The notes below the pieces were generated by a model that was given only the letters and a program-made list of their open reading frames with translations, did no database searches and was not told the DNA's origin. From an uncultured Robinsoniella sp. (GTDB lineage Bacteria; Bacillota; Clostridia; Lachnospirales; Lachnospiraceae), in assembly GCA_900539655.1 (NCBI GenBank), contig UQCR01000049.1, forward strand, positions 1-45,824: a DNA stretch of 45,824 nucleotides, written 5' to 3'. A program made the position numbers and the translations under genes. The first letter of the stretch is position 1, and each line of letters begins with the position of its first letter. Positions 34,075-42,257 of the stretch are shown here, piece by piece.

Positions 34075-35244
34075 TTATTCATTAAAATAATCCCTTGTCA
34101 ACACAATCTCCCCTTTGTGGACATAAACCCTGGGTATCCGTTTTCCAATATCACAGACAAATTCATATGGAAAACGTCCACAGATACTGCTTAAATCTTC
34201 TACCGGCAGGATTGCCCCCTCGCTCTCCCCAAAAAGCGTAACTTCATCCAATTCCCTTGCTTCATCAATATCACTGATATCCACCATAAACTGATCCATA
34301 CAGACTCTCCCCAGAATCGGTGCCTTTTTCCCATGGATCAAAACCCAGCCCTTCCCTGACAGGCTGCGGGGATAACCATCTCCATATCCCACCGGAATCG
34401 TGGCTACCTTTGTTTTCTTCTCTGTTACAAAGGTACCACCATAACTGACAGGAATTCCTGCTTCTAATTCCTTTATGTAAACAATATGGCTTTTGAGCTG
34501 CATTACAGGCTTAAGCGGAACATTTTCCTTCTTTACTTCCTGGGAAGGATATATTCCGTAAATACTGATACCCGGACGCACTGCATCCAGATTCGCTTCC
34601 GGAAGATCGATAATCCCTGCACTGTTGCTGCAATGCTTCAGGGGTATCCGGATGCCTGCTTCAGATAATTTCTCTAAGAAGTCCTGGTAGCGGGCTAACT
34701 GCCCCCAGGCACTGGTCTTATCTGATTCATCCGATCTGGCGAAGTGGGTAAACAGCCCTTCTATCTTAAGGTTTGGTAATTTTGCAATTTCCAGGATCAC
34801 GTCAATACTCTCTTTTGTGTCTGTAAATCCAATTCTGCTCATTCCGGTATCCAGCCCAAGATGAACGGTAATCGTCCTTCCCTGCCTTCCGGCTTCCTCT
34901 GACAGAGCTTTCGCCGTTTCCCATTTAAAGACCACAGGACGTATATCAAGCCTTACCAGCATCTCATAATGCTCTTCAAATGTGTATCCCAGAATCAGGA
35001 TTGGCTTTTGGATATTGTTTCTTTTAAGAATCTGAGCCTCTTCCGCAGTAGCAACTGCAAATCCCCAGATATAATCATAATCTTCCACAAGCTTTGCAAC
35101 CGGGACTGCTCCGTGTCCGTATCCGTCAGTTTTCACCACTGCAATCATTTTGGTATCGGGATTTGTATTTGCCCTCATGTTCCTAAAATTTTCTTCTACG
35201 GCATCCAGGCTGATGACAGCACAGACCCTGCTATATTTCTGCAT
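34075..35244 (-). CDS. alr: Alanine racemase
   Basis: 389 aa PLP enzyme making D-alanine for peptidoglycan. K38 in MIAVVKTDGYGHGAVPVA is the Schiff-base lysine and Y268 in IPVSYGGTF is the second catalytic base. The barrel motif HLGLDTGMSRIGF and the C-terminal GRVCMDQFMVDI are typical. The start overlaps the end of the NAD(P)HX repair gene by 14 nt, with AGGAGAAAAGGAAC upstream. Gene order with mazF matches Bacillus. Confidence 0.95.
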   Translation of the reverse strand: MQKYSRVCAVISLDAVEENFRNMRANTNPDTKMIAVVKTDGYGHGAVPVAKLVEDYDYIWGFAVATAEEAQILKRNNIQKPILILGYTFEEHYEMLVRLDIRPVVFKWETAKALSEEAGRQGRTITVHLGLDTGMSRIGFTDTKESIDVILEIAKLPNLKIEGLFTHFARSDESDKTSAWGQLARYQDFLEKLSEAGIRIPLKHCSNSAGIIDLPEANLDAVRPGISIYGIYPSQEVKKENVPLKPVMQLKSHIVYIKELEAGIPVSYGGTFVTEKKTKVATIPVGYGDGYPRSLSGKGWVLIHGKKAPILGRVCMDQFMVDISDIDEARELDEVTLFGESEGAILPVEDLSSICGRFPYEFVCDIGKRIPRVYVHKGEIVLTRDYFNE

Positions 35245-36739
35245 GTTCCTTTTCTCCTCTGATCAGTATTTCCTGCAAGCCCTCTATAATATCCGTTGCC
35301 AGCATGGCATAGCTGCCACATTTGTTCCGGGCTGCATCTCCTGCCAGGCCATGGAGATAGACTCCCAGTCTGGCTGCAAGGACTTCCGGCATCTTCTGGG
35401 CCATTAACCCTGCGATAACTCCTGTAAGTACATCACCGGAACCGCCCACTGCCATACCGTTATTTCCACTTTGGTTTACATAGATTTCCTGCCCGTCTGT
35501 TACCATTGTCCTTGCATCCTTCAGAACACAGATTACGCCCTGGGTGGATGCATAAGTACACGCTGTTTGAAATAGGTTATCCAGAATATCTTTTTTTTCT
35601 GCATGGCAAAGTCTGCTCATTTCGCCCACATGAGGCGTCACCACTGCAGGACGTTTCCGTTCGTCCAGAGGCTGTGGATTTTCTGCCAGCAGATTCAGAC
35701 CGTCCGCATCAATCAAAAGCGGCTTATCCTGCAGTTTTACAAGAAGCTCCAGCATTTTGCGCTTATCTGCTTTCTTTCCGATTCCGGGTCCAAATACAAT
35801 CACATCTGCCTGGTCCGCCGCTTCTTCTAACTGCTCATGCCTGAAATCACAGGTATCATAAGTGGTAAGAATTGCTTCCGGCAGCATCGTCTGGAGCATG
35901 GTACGGTTACTTTCTTCCGTGAAGATCTGCACCAGTCCCGCCCCTGTCTTATATGCTGCCTTTGCCGATAAAAAAGCTGCCCCACACATATTAAAGGACC
36001 CTGCCACTACAAGAACTTTTCCGTAAGTGCCCTTATTAGAATACGCAAATCTGGGAGGCAGCAGATGCAGATCCCTTTCGGTGTAAGAGACTGCTTTGGG
36101 CAGCTGCTTTTCAAAACCTTCCACGGTAATTCCTATATCCTTCACACTGACGCTCCCGGCGTACTCTGTCCCCGGATATAATACGTGGCCAATCTTTTTA
36201 AATGCAAACGTTACCGTTTTAACTGCTTTTACCGCCGTTCCCATCACTTTTCCGGTATCTGCACTGATTCCGGAAGCAATATCAACCGCCAGGACGGCTG
36301 CCTCTGACTGATTCATATAACCGATCACATCCGCATAACGGCCCTCTATATTTCTGGATAGACCTACTCCAAACATAGCGTCTACTATACTAGTATATTC
36401 ACCTACCCCCAACTTACTTACAAAAATCACACCATATTTTTCGCAGATATTCTTCTGTAATCTGGTTTCTTGTGTACAAGATGCCTCTTTTCCCGCAAAA
36501 TATACGGAAACTGCTATCCCTCGCAGATGGAGAAGCCTGGCAATGGCAAAACCATCGCCTCCGTTATTGCCGCTTCCGCACACTACCAGGACATTTTTCA
36601 GGTCAAAACTGCCATCTGTCAGCTCCTCTGTACAAGCAAGAGCCGCCCGCTCCATTAAAACCATGGACAAAACTCCATATTTTTCAATGGTAGTCTGATC
36701 GCAGCGTTTCATCTCTTCTGCTGTTACCAGGTATTCCAT
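35231..36739 (-). CDS. nnr: Bifunctional NAD(P)H-hydrate epimerase / ADP-dependent dehydratase
   Basis: 502 aa. The N-terminal YjeF_N epimerase domain (about 1-210) has VVCGSGNNGGDGFAIARLLH, and the C-terminal ribokinase-like dehydratase domain has KVLVVAGSFNMCGAAFLSAKA, FGPGIGKKAD and NNGMAVGGSGDVLTGVIAGL. It repairs hydrated NAD(P)H. The start at 36739 (MEYLVTAEEM) is better spaced from GTGGGTG than the ATG at 36745, though both are possible. It follows the rex terminator by about 30 nt, so its promoter is not obvious. Confidence 0.93.
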   Translation of the reverse strand: MEYLVTAEEMKRCDQTTIEKYGVLSMVLMERAALACTEELTDGSFDLKNVLVVCGSGNNGGDGFAIARLLHLRGIAVSVYFAGKEASCTQETRLQKNICEKYGVIFVSKLGVGEYTSIVDAMFGVGLSRNIEGRYADVIGYMNQSEAAVLAVDIASGISADTGKVMGTAVKAVKTVTFAFKKIGHVLYPGTEYAGSVSVKDIGITVEGFEKQLPKAVSYTERDLHLLPPRFAYSNKGTYGKVLVVAGSFNMCGAAFLSAKAAYKTGAGLVQIFTEESNRTMLQTMLPEAILTTYDTCDFRHEQLEEAADQADVIVFGPGIGKKADKRKMLELLVKLQDKPLLIDADGLNLLAENPQPLDERKRPAVVTPHVGEMSRLCHAEKKDILDNLFQTACTYASTQGVICVLKDARTMVTDGQEIYVNQSGNNGMAVGGSGDVLTGVIAGLMAQKMPEVLAARLGVYLHGLAGDAARNKCGSYAMLATDIIEGLQEILIRGEKEHAEI

Positions 36740-36768
36740 ATACATTCACCCACTTTCAAACGCAAAAC

Positions 36769-36807
36769 AACGCGTAAAAATATCTTTCTGATATCCTCCT
36801 ACGCGTT
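36769..36807 (-). terminator. Terminator-like hairpin after rex
   Basis: AACGCGTA (36769-36776) and TACGCGTT (36800-36807) form an 8-bp stem, extended inside by GATATC/GATATTT pairing. On the minus strand it is followed by GTTTTGCGTTT, a modest U-tract. It separates rex from nnr and may be leaky. Confidence 0.65.
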
Positions 36808-36822
36808 ATTTTGACCATTTCC

Positions 36823-37473
36823 TTATTCTTTAATCTCATGTTCCTTTTCATAACGGTTAATGTTATAGGATAACTGCATCAGGCTCTCTGAAAGATGTAC
36901 ATTTTCCACTATTACATCTTCCGGCAGGCGCAGATCAATATGAGCAAAATTCCAGATAGCCTTCACTCCGTTCTCAATCAGTAGATTCGCCATCTGTTCA
37001 GCGTTTTCCTTCGGCAGGGTCAGCGCTGCTATCTTAATCTCATTATCCCTGACAAACTGCGGAAGATCATCTGTCATCCGAATCGCAATTCCACGTACCG
37101 TCACGCCCTGAAGCCTTGGATTTACATCAAAGATACCTTTGATCCAGAACCCGCGCTTTTCAAACTTCACATAGTTTGCCAATGCCTGTCCAAGATTCCC
37201 GGCACCTACGATAATCATATTATACGTTTTATCCAGGCCCAAAATCTTTCCTATTTCATTGTAAAGATACTTCACGTTATAACCATATCCCTGTTGTCCA
37301 AAACCGCCAAAGTTATTTAAATCCTGCCGGATCTGAGATGCTGTCACCTGCATGCGGTCGCTCAACTCATTCGAAGATATCCGCTCTACACCATCCTCCA
37401 GTAAATCTCCCAGGTAACGGTAATAACGAGGCAGCCTTTTAATGACGGCTTTTGAAATTTCTTTTTCCTCCAC
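36823..37473 (-). CDS. rex: Redox-sensing transcriptional repressor Rex
   Basis: 216 aa from a GTG start at 37473 with GGAGG 8 nt upstream, giving the usual N-terminus MEEKEISKAVIKRLPRYYRY. The frame is open to 37494. A winged-helix domain (ISSNELSDRMQVTASQIRQD) precedes the Rossmann NADH-binding domain with GAGNLGQALANY. Rex senses NADH/NAD+ and in anaerobes represses fermentation and NADH-linked genes. Its promoter contains a Rex-type half-site, so autoregulation is possible. Confidence 0.95.
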   Translation of the reverse strand: MEEKEISKAVIKRLPRYYRYLGDLLEDGVERISSNELSDRMQVTASQIRQDLNNFGGFGQQGYGYNVKYLYNEIGKILGLDKTYNMIIVGAGNLGQALANYVKFEKRGFWIKGIFDVNPRLQGVTVRGIAIRMTDDLPQFVRDNEIKIAALTLPKENAEQMANLLIENGVKAIWNFAHIDLRLPEDVIVENVHLSESLMQLSYNINRYEKEHEIKE

Positions 37474-37520
37474 AATACCATCCTCCAAATGCATAATCTC
37501 GTTTTCTCTATCGTATAAAC

Positions 37521-37549
37521 ATTATAACGAATTGTGAATTTCATGTCAA
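37521..37549 (-). promoter_or_regulatory. Consensus rex promoter with Rex-like half-site
   Basis: Minus strand TTGACA (plus 37544-37549), 17-nt spacer, TATAAT (37521-37526), both consensus. The plus strand reads TTGTGAA (37532-37538), a perfect Rex half-site, then 4 nt and ATGTCAA (37543-37549), a poor second half. Confidence 0.75.
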
Positions 37550-37562
37550 ACTATTATGGCAG

Positions 37563-37589
37563 AAAATACAAAATTTCCTGTTAAACAGG
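37563..37589 (-). terminator. Weak terminator-like hairpin after the aspartate kinase gene
   Basis: CCTGT (37577-37581) pairs with ACAGG (37585-37589) around a 3-nt loop; the minus strand continues AAATTTTGTATTTT. The stem is only 5 bp, so this is tentative. Confidence 0.35.
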
Positions 37590-37596
37590 CTCTTGC

Positions 37597-38916
37597 CTAT
37601 AGCTGGATCGTTACGAATATATCATAGATCGCTTTAATCGCCGTCTCAAAATCTTCATTCCTTACGCCAATTATGATATTCAATTCACTGGAACCCTGAT
37701 CAATCATCTTCACATTAATGTTTGCATGGGCCAAAGCAGAGAATATCCTGCCTGCCGTGCCTCTTGTGGAACGCATTCCCCTGCCTACCACTGCAACAAG
37801 TGCAAGATCGGATTCCAAATCAATATAATCAGGATGAACATTTCTCTGGATACCCTGAAGTACCTTCTGCTCTTTTTCTTCAAATTCCGACTGATGTACA
37901 AATACGGTCATGGTATCAATCCCGGAAGGCATATGTTCGAAAGAAATGTCATTTTCTTCGAATACCCCAAGAACTTTTCGTCCAAATCCAATTTCTGCAT
38001 TCATCATATCTTTTTCAATATTGATAGCAGCAAATCCTTTTTTACCTGCAATACCGGTAATGGTATATTTAGGTTTATGGCAGGTATGGGCAACAATCAG
38101 CGTACCCTTTTCCTCAGGGGCATTGGTATTTTTAATATTAATTGGAATTTCCGCTTTACGGACCGGGAAAATAGCATCCTCGTGAAGAACGGTTGCTCCC
38201 ATATAAGCAAGCTCCCTTAACTCACGGTATGTAATAGTTTCGATTACTTCCGGATTCTCTATAATCCTAGGATCTGTTACCAGAAATCCGGACACATCAG
38301 TCCAGTTCTCATATAAATCTGCCTGAATCGCTTTTGCAACGATGGAACCTGTCACATCAGAACCGCCTCTGGAAAATGTTTTTACAGATCCGTCCGGCTT
38401 TGCACCGTAAAATCCGGGAACAACTGCCTTTTCTGTATCTTTTAATCTTTCAGCCAGTTCTTTATCTGTTTTCACTTCATCAAAATTTCCGTTTTCATCG
38501 AAGAAAATAACTTGTGCAGCATCCACAAACTCATAGCCCAGATAGTTTGCCATAATGATACCGTTTAAGTACTCTCCCCTGGAAGCTGCATAGTTGCTGC
38601 CTGCTTTATTCTCAAAATTTTCGTGAATTACCTGGAATTCGTCATCCAATGAAAGCTCCAGTCCAAGCCCTTTTATAATTTCGTTATAGCGTTCTTTTAT
38701 TTTATCCAATTTTGCGGTGAATTTCTTGCCTGATTCTGCGATATCATAGCATTCATAAAGCATATCCGTGACTTTTATATCACTTGAAAAGCGCTTGCCC
38801 GGTGCGGATGGAATTACATATCTTCTAGATTCATCTGCACGGATAATGTCGGCTACCTTTTGAAATTGCTCTGCGTTTGCTAATGAACTGCCGCCAAATT
38901 TTACTACTTTCTTCAT
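37597..38916 (-). CDS. Aspartate kinase
   Basis: 439 aa, LysC/ThrA-kinase class. The catalytic domain begins MKKVVKFGGSSLANAEQF and includes TFSRGGSDVTGSIVAKAI and WTDVSGFLVTDPR. Two ACT domains at the C-terminus (about 300-439, SFEHMPSGIDTMTVFVHQ; INVKMIDQGSSELNIIIGV) imply feedback control by lysine or threonine. The ATG at 38916 has AGGAGG 9 nt upstream; the frame is open to 38979. No lysine riboswitch fits in its short leader. It phosphorylates aspartate at the head of Lys/Thr/Met synthesis. Confidence 0.94.
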   Translation of the reverse strand: MKKVVKFGGSSLANAEQFQKVADIIRADESRRYVIPSAPGKRFSSDIKVTDMLYECYDIAESGKKFTAKLDKIKERYNEIIKGLGLELSLDDEFQVIHENFENKAGSNYAASRGEYLNGIIMANYLGYEFVDAAQVIFFDENGNFDEVKTDKELAERLKDTEKAVVPGFYGAKPDGSVKTFSRGGSDVTGSIVAKAIQADLYENWTDVSGFLVTDPRIIENPEVIETITYRELRELAYMGATVLHEDAIFPVRKAEIPINIKNTNAPEEKGTLIVAHTCHKPKYTITGIAGKKGFAAINIEKDMMNAEIGFGRKVLGVFEENDISFEHMPSGIDTMTVFVHQSEFEEKEQKVLQGIQRNVHPDYIDLESDLALVAVVGRGMRSTRGTAGRIFSALAHANINVKMIDQGSSELNIIIGVRNEDFETAIKAIYDIFVTIQL

Positions 38917-38962
38917 TACCAATTTCCTCCTCTTGTATCTCCATAAACGTAACAATATCCCT

Positions 38963-38991
38963 ATATTATCGCAAATCATGCATAAAGTCCA
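38963..38991 (-). promoter_or_regulatory. Probable aspartate kinase promoter
   Basis: Minus strand TGGACT (plus 38986-38991), 17-nt spacer, TAATAT (38963-38968). It is divergent from the ABC-F promoter 20 nt away; the match is moderate. Confidence 0.5.
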
Positions 38992-39011
38992 GTATTTTTG
39001 AAGAAATCTAT

Positions 39012-39081
39012 TTGCAAAAACCGGATTATCTATTATAATAGTTTCTGATAAATATTAGAATGTATTTGAAAATTCATTCTA
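39012..39081 (+). promoter_or_regulatory. ABC-F promoter with an inverted repeat in the leader
   Basis: TTGCAA (39012-39017), 16-nt spacer, TATAAT (39034-39039). An imperfect palindrome, TAGAATG (39056-39062) with CATTCTA (39075-39081) and partly symmetric centre, follows about 17 nt after the -10 box. It may be an operator or a leader hairpin. Confidence 0.65.
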
Positions 39082-39102
39082 GAAAGATTAGGTGAATTAC
39101 TT

Positions 39103-41019
39103 ATGATACTTGCATGTCAGAACATAAGCAAAGCATTTGGGACAAGCGAAATAATTAAAAATGCTTCCTTCCATATAGAAGAACGTGAAAAAACAGCAAT
39201 CGTGGGAATTAACGGAGCCGGGAAATCAACTCTCCTGAAAATCATTATGCAGGAAATGCCGGCGGATTCGGGTGAAGTGATCATTACCAGGGGGAAATCC
39301 ATCGGATACCTGGCACAGCACCAGTCTGTTACAAATGAAAATACAATTTATACAGAATTATTGGAAGTGAAACGGGATGTTATAGAACTGGAACAGCGAA
39401 TTCGAACTATAGAGCAGGAAATGAAGACACTGGAAGGCGCCAGGCTGACGGAAATCCTGGAAACTTATAATCGCCTTACCATGGAATTTGAACACAAAAA
39501 CGGTTATGCCTACAAAAGTGAACTTGTAGGGGTCCTAAAGGGTCTTGGCTTTACCGAAGATGAATTTGACAAGCCCATCAATACCCTTTCCGGAGGCCAG
39601 AAAACCCGTGTGGCTCTGGGTAAGCTGCTCCTCTCGAACCCGGACATTATTCTTCTGGATGAGCCTACCAACCACCTGGATATGAATTCCATCGCATGGC
39701 TGGAAACATACCTGTTAAATTATAACGGAGCCGTTATCATCGTTGCACATGACCGCTATTTCTTAAACCGCGTTGTGACGAAAGTAGTGGAAATTGACAA
39801 TGGTGAGGTTACCACTTTCCTTGGAAATTATACAGACTATGCCCAGAAACGGGCGATGATCCGGGATGCGAAGTTAAAGGCATACCTCAACCAGCAGCAG
39901 GAAATCAAGCATCAGCAGGAAGTCATCACCAAACTGAAATCCTTTAACCGTGAAAAGTCCATCCGCCGTGCGGAAAGCCGTGAAAAAATGCTGGATAAGA
40001 TTGAAGTCCTGGACAAACCGGTAACGGAAACTTCTGAGATCCACATAAAGCTGGAGCCAAAAATTTTAAGCGGCAATGATGTACTAACCGTGGAGGGATT
40101 GAAAAAATCCTTTGACGGCAATACCCTCTTTCGGGATCTGGATTTTGAAATCAAACGGGGTGAAAAGGTTGCCATTATCGGCAACAACGGCACGGGGAAA
40201 ACAACCATTTTAAAAATCATCAACGGCGTAATCCAGGCGGATGCAGGAAAATTCACCCTGGGCAGTAAAGTGCACATCGGGTATTATGATCAGGAGCATC
40301 ATGTATTGCACATGGAGAAAACTTTATTCGAAGAACTCTCCGATGCCTATCCCAATCTTACCAATACGGAAATCCGCAATATCCTTGCTGCATTCCTCTT
40401 CACCGGAGATGATGTATTCAAACGGATCAAGGATTTAAGCGGCGGTGAGCGGGGACGTGTCTCCCTTGCCAAACTAATGCTCTCTAAAGCCAATTTTATT
40501 ATCCTGGATGAGCCTACCAACCATCTGGATATTGTATCAAAAGAAATTTTAGAAAATGCGTTGAATCAATATACCGGAACGGTTCTGTATGTATCCCATG
40601 ACCGTTATTTTATCAACCAGACGGCAACCCGTATTATGGACCTCACCGGCAATACCCTGGTGAATTATATTGGAAACTACGACTATTATCTGGAGAAAAA
40701 AGACGAGCTTACCCAAATTTATGCCGCTTCTTCCACCGCTGACGCAGAAGGCGCACCTGAAGAAGACAATCAGACAAAACTGGACTGGAAACAGCAAAAA
40801 GAAGAACAGGCACGAATCCGCAAACGCCAGAATGACTTAAAAAAGACCGAAGACCGTATCCACCAGCTGGAGACCAGGGACGGAGAAATTGATAACTTGC
40901 TTACAAAGGAAGAAGTTTACACGGATGTGGAAAAATGCTTGTCCTTAAACACAGAAAAGGCTGCTATCCTGGAAGAGCTGGAAACCCTCTACGAGACCTG
41001 GGCGGAACTGGCTGAATAA
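39103..41019 (+). CDS. ABC-F family ATP-binding protein
   Basis: 638 aa, two ABC domains without membrane segments. Domain 1 has GINGAGKSTLLKIIMQE, LSGGQKTRVALGKLL and LDEPTNHLDMNS; domain 2 has GNNGTGKTTILKIINGV, LSGGERGRVSLAKLM and LDEPTNHLDIVSKEIL. A charged P-site tRNA interaction linker lies between them, and a coiled-coil tail ends the protein (KKTEDRIHQLETRDGEID). Such proteins act on ribosomes, in translation quality control or antibiotic protection; this looks closest to the housekeeping YdiF/Uup-like types. The only clear plus-strand gene. The ATG follows AGGTGA. Confidence 0.92.
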   Translation: MILACQNISKAFGTSEIIKNASFHIEEREKTAIVGINGAGKSTLLKIIMQEMPADSGEVIITRGKSIGYLAQHQSVTNENTIYTELLEVKRDVIELEQRIRTIEQEMKTLEGARLTEILETYNRLTMEFEHKNGYAYKSELVGVLKGLGFTEDEFDKPINTLSGGQKTRVALGKLLLSNPDIILLDEPTNHLDMNSIAWLETYLLNYNGAVIIVAHDRYFLNRVVTKVVEIDNGEVTTFLGNYTDYAQKRAMIRDAKLKAYLNQQQEIKHQQEVITKLKSFNREKSIRRAESREKMLDKIEVLDKPVTETSEIHIKLEPKILSGNDVLTVEGLKKSFDGNTLFRDLDFEIKRGEKVAIIGNNGTGKTTILKIINGVIQADAGKFTLGSKVHIGYYDQEHHVLHMEKTLFEELSDAYPNLTNTEIRNILAAFLFTGDDVFKRIKDLSGGERGRVSLAKLMLSKANFIILDEPTNHLDIVSKEILENALNQYTGTVLYVSHDRYFINQTATRIMDLTGNTLVNYIGNYDYYLEKKDELTQIYAASSTADAEGAPEEDNQTKLDWKQQKEEQARIRKRQNDLKKTEDRIHQLETRDGEIDNLLTKEEVYTDVEKCLSLNTEKAAILEELETLYETWAELAE

Positions 41020-41057
41020 AAGCATCGCTGTTCCGATGGAGCACTATAATAAATAAG

Positions 41058-41203
41058 AAATCCCCATATCATCCTCTGTCTAGTACAGCATTGCGTAAAT
41101 AACTGTGAATAGAGTGCCTGATATCTGCGTCAGGTGTCTATATTCATAGTTATTTGTGCAATGGTGTACTAGTTACCACAGGGAACTCATGATATGGGGA
41201 TTT
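41058..41203. repeat. 146-bp imperfect palindrome, MITE-like or bidirectional terminator
   Basis: Outer arms AAATCCCCATATCAT (41058-41072) and ATGATATGGGGATTT (41189-41203) are perfect over 15 bp. Inner pairs continue: CTAGTACA/TGTACTAG (41080-41087, 41165-41172), CATTGC/GCAATG (41089-41094, 41158-41163), AAATAACT/AGTTATTT (41097-41104, 41148-41155), TGAATA/TATTCA (41106-41111, 41141-41146) and CCTGA/TCAGG (41117-41121, 41130-41134) around an 8-nt loop. It lies between convergent genes; T-rich sequence follows on both sides. No clear target-site duplication was found. Confidence 0.75.
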
Positions 41204-41226
41204 TATAATTATCATCTAAAAAACAA

Positions 41227-42123
41227 CTACAGATCAAACAATGACATCTGCGTATACTGGGGCTGGTTCAGTTTCTCTTTCATTAATTTAGAATAACTGC
41301 CCGACAATCCATATTTTTCTTTTAGCTCATTTACCATCTGATAGAGCTGGTTTTTATATTCCTTCGGTGCTCCTCCCGTTTGATACAGCGTCTGCAGCGG
41401 CTCATACAAATCCGGATATTCACTTGAGATAAAGTCAAAAAATACGTTTCGTGTCTTTCCACGAAGATACAGCGTGCCCGGCAGGACATAACCCACCCGG
41501 CTCTCTTTTGCCATCTGATAAAGCTCATCCACATTTTGACGTCCATCTGTGAGATAGGGGATAATCGGCATGAAATGAAGTCCTGTAGATGCATTGGTTT
41601 TGGAAAATTCCTTTAGCATCCGAAATCGTTTCAGGGATTCTGCCCCGTTTGGTTCTATTTTTTTACGGATTCCTTCATCCATACAGGTTATGGTTGCCGC
41701 AACATTTACATATGTGATCTGAGCCAGTTCTGCAATCAAGTCATAATCCCGCAAAATCAGATCTGATTTTGTAGAAATAATACAGGGGGTCTTGTACCGG
41801 ATCAATAACTTCAGGATATCCGGCATCTGCCGGTAAACACTTTCTGCCGGCTGGTAACTGTCAGTTACCCCTCCGATATTTACCACTTCCCTCTTCCAAT
41901 TCGGGGAACTCAGTTCCTTTTCCAACTGTGCGGCAACATTCGTTTTCACATAGATATCTTCAAAATAATCCCCCGAACCCAGATATTGATTGGAATATAT
42001 TGCGTAACAATATTTGCACGCATGTTCACATCCTCTATAGATATTTAAATCCCAGCCATAGGGAATCTTCCTTTTTAATTTATTACAGGCAGATGCACAG
42101 GTAATTTCTTTGTAAACCGCCAT
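41227..42123 (-). CDS. SPL-family radical SAM protein (Rv2578c-like)
   Basis: 298 aa. The radical SAM motif CEHACKYC (cysteines 32, 36, 39) follows YRGC, and the motifs GGVTDSYQPAE and CIISTKSDLILRDYDLI mark the spore-photoproduct-lyase-like group. The enzyme probably acts on nucleic acid; its substrate is not known. The last residues, QMSLFDL, resemble a beta-clamp-binding motif. The ATG at 42123 has GGAGGTGAAAT upstream, and the T-tract of the icd terminator directly abuts this site. Confidence 0.88.
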   Translation of the reverse strand: MAVYKEITCASACNKLKRKIPYGWDLNIYRGCEHACKYCYAIYSNQYLGSGDYFEDIYVKTNVAAQLEKELSSPNWKREVVNIGGVTDSYQPAESVYRQMPDILKLLIRYKTPCIISTKSDLILRDYDLIAELAQITYVNVAATITCMDEGIRKKIEPNGAESLKRFRMLKEFSKTNASTGLHFMPIIPYLTDGRQNVDELYQMAKESRVGYVLPGTLYLRGKTRNVFFDFISSEYPDLYEPLQTLYQTGGAPKEYKNQLYQMVNELKEKYGLSGSYSKLMKEKLNQPQYTQMSLFDL

Positions 42124-42134
42124 ATTTCACCTCC

Positions 42135-42175
42135 AAAAAAGGCATATCAAAATTCATCAATTCTGATATGCCTTT
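42135..42175 (-). terminator. Strong intrinsic terminator after icd
   Basis: AAAGGCATATCA (42138-42149) and TGATATGCCTTT (42164-42175) form a 12-bp perfect stem; on the minus strand a run of six T follows and ends at the ribosome binding site of the SPL gene. A second short hairpin, CCCGC-CTGA-GCGGG (42197-42210), lies upstream in the same gap. Confidence 0.85.
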
Positions 42176-42257
42176 CCAATGCCTGCACGGTCACAGCCCG
42201 CCTGAGCGGGTGTACAGTCAGCGAATTAAATATTAATCCGATTTCGTGCAATAAATT

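Noticed and set aside
38917..39102. Possible lysine riboswitch before aspartate kinase
   Set aside because: The leader is under 50 nt and shows none of the conserved lysine-riboswitch helices; the space is a divergent promoter region.
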